Origin: Chloroflexota bacterium
Lineage (GTDB): Bacteria; Chloroflexota; Anaerolineae; Anaerolineales; Villigracilaceae
Length of the DNA stretch: 64,000 nucleotides
Reading direction: 5' to 3'
Assembly: GCA_026390015.1 (NCBI GenBank)
Contig: JAPLGS010000156.1
Coordinates: 48,214-112,213, forward strand
This document shows, piece after piece, positions 60,440 to 64,000 of the stretch. Position 1 is the first letter of the stretch; the number at the start of each line of letters is the position of its first letter. Under the pieces are notes generated by a model that saw only the letters and a program-made list of their open reading frames with translations, was not told the DNA's origin and did not search any database. The translations under genes were made by a program, and so were the position numbers.

Positions 60440-61132
60440 TTATGGGCAATCTTTTCGGTAGGTGATCAAACGCTCGATCTTCTGGGTACGATCCACTGCG
60501 GCACCGCCTTTATTAAGGCCGATGAATTGAACATCCAGCCAGGCTTTATCCAGCCGAAGATTCTCGTCCACGTCATCTCCACCGAAGATGATCGAGAAAT
60601 TCCCGTTGCCGTCCCCCTTCATTTTTATATTGCTTTGCCACTCAGATGGATATAAACCAGCAGGATTATCCACGATACGATATGCCATCAAAGCATCGGT
60701 TATTTCCGGAAGATTAGCTTTGATATTAAACGTGATCTCCCTTGGGTTACACCGCAAAGTCACAGAATCGCTGGACATTGTCATGTTGACGAATACGCCT
60801 TTACCAAGCACATTGTCAATTGGAATTGGAGCAGAACTTGCAGCTACAGCATTCGATGTTGCGGTCACTACAACCACCTGCGCTGTCGGCGGAACAGGGC
60901 TGGCTGGGATTTCTGTTGGAGCCAAAGTCGGGGCCAAAGTTGGAACCTCTGTCGGCGGCAGGGTCGGAGCCTGTGTGGGCAGCGAGATCGCTGTTGGACC
61001 GGCCGCCACGGTCTCGGGGCTGGCAGGTACCAATACGGTTACAACGATCGGCGTCGGTTCAGCCTTTAATGCAGGCGCAGTCCCGCACGCGGCCAGCATG
61101 AAGACCAATGACAATAACAAAATTTGTTTCAT
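60440..61132 (-). CDS. predicted lipoprotein with Pro/Thr-rich linker
   Basis: A 230-residue secreted lipoprotein (lipobox LAAC, Cys16). A Pro/Thr/Ala linker (about 25-90, with PTEVPTLAPTLAPTE) leads to a globular region of about 130 residues (VLGKGVFVNMTMSSDSVTLRC through LITYRKDCP) with a Cys near each end that could form a disulphide. No family recognised. GGAG precedes the ATG. Confidence 0.78.
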   Translation of the reverse strand: MKQILLLSLVFMLAACGTAPALKAEPTPIVVTVLVPASPETVAAGPTAISLPTQAPTLPPTEVPTLAPTLAPTEIPASPVPPTAQVVVVTATSNAVAASSAPIPIDNVLGKGVFVNMTMSSDSVTLRCNPREITFNIKANLPEITDALMAYRIVDNPAGLYPSEWQSNIKMKGDGNGNFSIIFGGDDVDENLRLDKAWLDVQFIGLNKGGAAVDRTQKIERLITYRKDCP

Positions 61133-61283
61133 TTCTCTCTCCTTTTTATTTTAAATTCTAAACCAACTCTGTCTTTGAATAACTACCCAAAAGAGCTAAT
61201 AAGAACATTCTGAATTTGCAGTTTTGCAAAGTCTTATTAAACAGGTCAAATTACGCGGGCACAATTAGACAATTCTTATCAGG

Positions 61284-61289
61284 TATAAT
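61284..61289 (+). promoter_or_regulatory. -10 box of the radical SAM operon (leaderless start)
   Basis: A perfect TATAAT ends seven bases before the ATG at 61297, so transcription should start at the start codon. No ribosome site is present between them and the -35 box is not clear. Confidence 0.55.
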
Positions 61290-61296
61290 TCGCGCC

Positions 61297-63231
61297 ATGT
61301 TAACTCCGGAACAGATAGAGATCAAACTTGACCGAATTCTTTTAAAGGTACAGAAGCCCGGCCGTTATGTTGGCGGTGAATTAAACAGCACCCTCAAAGA
61401 TTGGGATAAAGTACAAACCAAAGTCGCATTAATCTTCCCCGATATTTATGACATCGGCGTTTCAAATGTTGGATTAAAAATCCTGTACGATCAGATCAAT
61501 CAGCGCGATGATGCGCTGGCTGAGCGCGCCTACGCGCCCTGGGTGGATATGGAAGCGCTGATGCGCGAACATGGGATTCCGCTTTACACACTCGAATCAA
61601 AACGCCCCCTGGCCAGCTTCGACTTGATCGGCTTTACCCTGCCCTATGAGACTCTCTACACAAACACCCTCAACATTCTCGACCTGGCAGGCATTCCCGT
61701 CCGTTCGGCAGAACGCGACGAGACTCACCCGATCATCATTGCCGGTGGACATTCCGCCACCAACCCCGAACCGATGCACGCCTTCATAGACGCATTTGCT
61801 ATCGGCGAAGGTGAGGAAGTCATTCACGATATTGTTAATGTTATTCAAAAGTTCAAAGGTTCAACGTTCAAACGTGATGATCTATTACTTGCGCTCGCAC
61901 AGATCCCCGGTGTGTATGTTCCTAAATTTTATGAGACTGCATATCTTGAAGATGGAACCGTTGCACACACATCACCGATCCATCCCGATGTGCCAAAAGT
62001 GGTCAACAAGCGCATCGTTGCAAAACTGCCTCCGCCGCCGATCAAATTCATCGTGCCAAATATTGAAGTCGTCCACAACCGCGTGTCAGTGGAGATCATG
62101 CGCGGCTGTACGCGCGGATGTAGATTCTGTCAGGCCGGCATGATCACCCGTCCCGTTAGAGAAAGAAGCGTGCAGGAAGTTGTGGATGCCGCCGATGAGG
62201 CTGTCCGCTCCACGGGCTTTGAAGATCTCGCGTTGATGTCGCTCTCGTCATCCGACTACACCTACATCAACGAATTGGTGGACGCGATCAGCAAACGTTT
62301 TGAAGGACGCAAACTAACCGTCTCTTTGCCGTCGCTGAGAATTGAATCTGTTTCAGTAGATCTGATGGACAAAATTAAACAACGCAGTTCAGGCGGATTC
62401 ACGCTCGCGCCCGAAGCCGCCAGCGAACGCATGCGCCGTATCATCAACAAATTTATCCCCGATGAAGAGATCATCAACACCACGCGCGATATTTACAGCC
62501 GCGGCTGGACGACCATCAAGTTGTATTTCATGATCGGGCATCCCAGTGAAACACTGGATGATGTGCAAGCCATCGTGGATCTATGCCGGCGCGTCATTGA
62601 GGAAGGGCGTAAAGCCGCTGGCTGGAAGGTGAAACTAAATGTTGGCGTAAGCACCTTTGTACCCAAACCGCAAACTCCCTTCCAATGGGTCGCGTGTGAC
62701 ACAAGAGAGAATATCCTTGAAAAACAGGCCATGCTCAAACGGCAGCTGCTCAAAGACAAAAACATCAAGCTGAGCTGGACAAATCCTGAAGACACCCTGC
62801 TCGAAGCGTGGCTGACACGCGGCGACCGCCGAATGGCTGAGATCATTTACAGCGCGTGGAAGAACGGCGCCAAGTTTGACGCCTGGGGCGATCAGATAAA
62901 AATACGCGAAGCCTGGCTGCCCGCCTTTGAAGAGCATGGACTTGACCCGGCCTTTTATACACACCGCCAGCGCCGCACAGATGAAGTTTTCCCATGGGAA
63001 CATATCACCGCCGCCGTCCGCAAGAATTTCCTGTTCCAGGATTTCCGACAATCGCTCGAAGGACAGATCCGCGTGGATTGCCGCTTGAATTGTTTTGCCT
63101 GCGGAATTCTGCCGACCTTCGCGAATTTGCGCCGCGAGAATCCCGGTCAGGGCTGGAAATGCCCGGACGTAAGATCACCTGCCCCAAAAATAAATATCGA
63201 ATTACCGGTTGTAGCGGGTATTACAAAATGA
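61297..63231 (+). CDS. TIGR03960 family B12-binding-like radical SAM protein
   Basis: A 644-residue radical SAM protein. The N-terminal B12-binding-like domain (about 40-190) reads ALIFPDIYDIGVSNVGLKIL and IIAGGHSATNPEPMHAF. The radical SAM core has C271, C275 and C278 in RGCTRGCRFC, then FTLAPEAASERMR and YFMIGHPSET. A C-terminal Cys-rich segment (CRLNCFACG) ends it. The TIGR03960 family always precedes a TIGR03936 gene, as here, near genes for RNA modification and ribosomal proteins; its reaction is not settled. The start is fixed by the family's N-terminus and the leaderless -10 box. Confidence 0.93.
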   Translation: MLTPEQIEIKLDRILLKVQKPGRYVGGELNSTLKDWDKVQTKVALIFPDIYDIGVSNVGLKILYDQINQRDDALAERAYAPWVDMEALMREHGIPLYTLESKRPLASFDLIGFTLPYETLYTNTLNILDLAGIPVRSAERDETHPIIIAGGHSATNPEPMHAFIDAFAIGEGEEVIHDIVNVIQKFKGSTFKRDDLLLALAQIPGVYVPKFYETAYLEDGTVAHTSPIHPDVPKVVNKRIVAKLPPPPIKFIVPNIEVVHNRVSVEIMRGCTRGCRFCQAGMITRPVRERSVQEVVDAADEAVRSTGFEDLALMSLSSSDYTYINELVDAISKRFEGRKLTVSLPSLRIESVSVDLMDKIKQRSSGGFTLAPEAASERMRRIINKFIPDEEIINTTRDIYSRGWTTIKLYFMIGHPSETLDDVQAIVDLCRRVIEEGRKAAGWKVKLNVGVSTFVPKPQTPFQWVACDTRENILEKQAMLKRQLLKDKNIKLSWTNPEDTLLEAWLTRGDRRMAEIIYSAWKNGAKFDAWGDQIKIREAWLPAFEEHGLDPAFYTHRQRRTDEVFPWEHITAAVRKNFLFQDFRQSLEGQIRVDCRLNCFACGILPTFANLRRENPGQGWKCPDVRSPAPKINIELPVVAGITK

Positions 63232-63752
63232 ACAAGATCACCTTTCTGCCACGCTTACAGCGCGAACGTGACAAATTTGAAAACCTCCTGAACCAGGTCG
63301 GCTTTACACGCCAGATGACCATGAAGGGTGTTTCGGGCAGATTATCGGTCAAAGACTTGTTGGCGGATATTCTCTCACGCGAACAGTTTATGGCTGACCG
63401 ATTGAGCGAAATTTTGCATGGCGAAGTTTATTCGCCCTGCGCCTCTCACAGCGCATTGGATATTTTTCAAGATAAATTTGGCTATCCCGATTACGAATCT
63501 CCCCTGCTGGAAAAAGAGAACCGAAATCATGGCGTTACCTATAAACATATAAATATCGGCGTGGATGATATTGTCGAGCAGGAACTCGCGGCATACGGGA
63601 ATATCATTACGGCGCTGGAAAAACTAACCCACGATCATTGCCTCGACCACGATCTTTTTCATCGCATCGCCGAGCATACCTACAAACCCTATCATCGAAC
63701 CAGCATGGAAATTAATCGCTGGCTAAAATCCATCGCAGCGGAATCAAATTAG
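63228..63752 (+). CDS. DinB/ClbS-like four-helix-bundle protein
   Basis: A 174-residue protein of the ClbS/DfsB branch of the DinB superfamily, a four-helix bundle often with a metal site. Family segments are GRLSVKDLLADILSREQFMADRL and the C-terminal EHTYKPYHRTSMEINRWL. DinB relatives are thiol transferases or DNA-protecting proteins; no specific role can be assigned. Its ATG overlaps the preceding stop (ATGA). Confidence 0.8.
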   Translation: MNKITFLPRLQRERDKFENLLNQVGFTRQMTMKGVSGRLSVKDLLADILSREQFMADRLSEILHGEVYSPCASHSALDIFQDKFGYPDYESPLLEKENRNHGVTYKHINIGVDDIVEQELAAYGNIITALEKLTHDHCLDHDLFHRIAEHTYKPYHRTSMEINRWLKSIAAESN

Positions 63753-63754
63753 AT

Positions 63755-64000
63755 ATGCGCGCCCGCATTACATTTTCAAAACAAGGCGCACTGCGCTATA
63801 CCGGTCACCTTGACCTGCACCGCTTATGGGAACGCGCCATGCGCCGCGCAGAACTGCCGCTCGCGTATTCTCTCGGATTTCATCCACAGCCAAAGATCAG
63901 CATCGCCTCGGCCCTGCCGCTGGGATTCTCGTCACTCGGCGAAGTGTTGGATGTGCGCTTCAGTGAAGAGCTTTCTGCACACGAAATAGCATCCCGATTA
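63755..64000 (+). CDS. TIGR03936 (DUF2344) protein, N-terminal part (cut by window edge)
   Basis: The first 82 residues are visible: MRARITFSKQGALRYTGHLDLHRLW, then RRAELPLAYSLGFHPQPKISIASALPLGF. These are the conserved opening of the DUF2344/TIGR03936 family, which is encoded immediately after the TIGR03960 radical SAM gene in many bacteria and can be fused to it. Function not established. The DinB-like gene is inserted between the two here, with only two bases separating it from this gene. Confidence 0.88.
   Translation, partial: MRARITFSKQGALRYTGHLDLHRLWERAMRRAELPLAYSLGFHPQPKISIASALPLGFSSLGEVLDVRFSEELSAHEIASRL

Overview
The window (64 kb, a middling-GC bacterial chromosome segment) looks like a member of the Chloroflexota, most likely Anaerolineae. 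This is inferred from gene content: secreted lipoproteins with Pro/Thr linkers, a 7TM-GAF-HTH protein, a SprA-like protein, the paired TIGR03960/TIGR03936 radical SAM genes, densely overlapping genes, several TTG starts and several apparently leaderless promoters. No tRNA, rRNA, CRISPR array or complete insertion sequence was seen.

Region 1 (1-23.7 kb, nearly all minus strand) is housekeeping: tyrS (cut by the window edge), a lipoprotein, a TIGR01777 epimerase, an ABC exporter whose permease carries a SpoIIM domain, lgt, a CDP-alcohol phosphatidyltransferase, an ftsK/spoIIIE broken by a small deletion, an S1-domain protein, a membrane GAF/HTH protein, purine nucleoside phosphorylase, threonine aldolase, rluD/lspA, alr, cystathionine beta-synthase and two SUMF1-domain proteins. 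The tyrS leader holds what reads as a complete ribosome-mediated attenuator: a promoter, a 16-codon leader peptide with the run Tyr-His-Tyr-Tyr, a 10-of-11 bp antiterminator and a terminator. A relic of an IS605-type element end lies at 18.5-18.64 kb.

Region 2 (23.8-36.1 kb) is a cell-surface glycan locus: three GT4 glycosyltransferases and a 1022-residue PTPS-related/O-antigen-ligase-like membrane protein on the minus strand, and, divergently, a nucleotidyltransferase-like protein, a B12-type radical SAM enzyme, a double methyltransferase, a flippase and a nucleoside phosphorylase.

Region 3 (36.3-58.9 kb) is a catabolic and transport locus. A PotABCD/PhnSTUV-type ABC importer with a chimeric two-module binding protein and an alkaline-phosphatase-superfamily phosphodiesterase are followed by a PiT phosphate transporter with its DUF47 partner. 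Next come an MttB-family methyltransferase (no in-frame UAG), a PfkB-like kinase lacking its catalytic Asp, two four-domain dimethylglycine/sarcosine dehydrogenase-like flavoproteins, a DeoR regulator, a CBS protein, a choline-kinase-like enzyme, a class II aldolase, a HisC-like aminotransferase, a HAD phosphatase and a NUDIX protein. The DeoR and CBS operons diverge from two back-to-back promoters that share one palindromic TTGCAA -35 box. I infer use of a methylated amine, perhaps a phosphorylated amino alcohol or amino polyol, with N-methyl groups going to tetrahydrofolate; the substrate is unknown.

Region 4 (59-64 kb) holds a bactofilin-like membrane protein, a lipoprotein, and the start of the TIGR03960 / DinB-like / TIGR03936 operon, which runs off the window.
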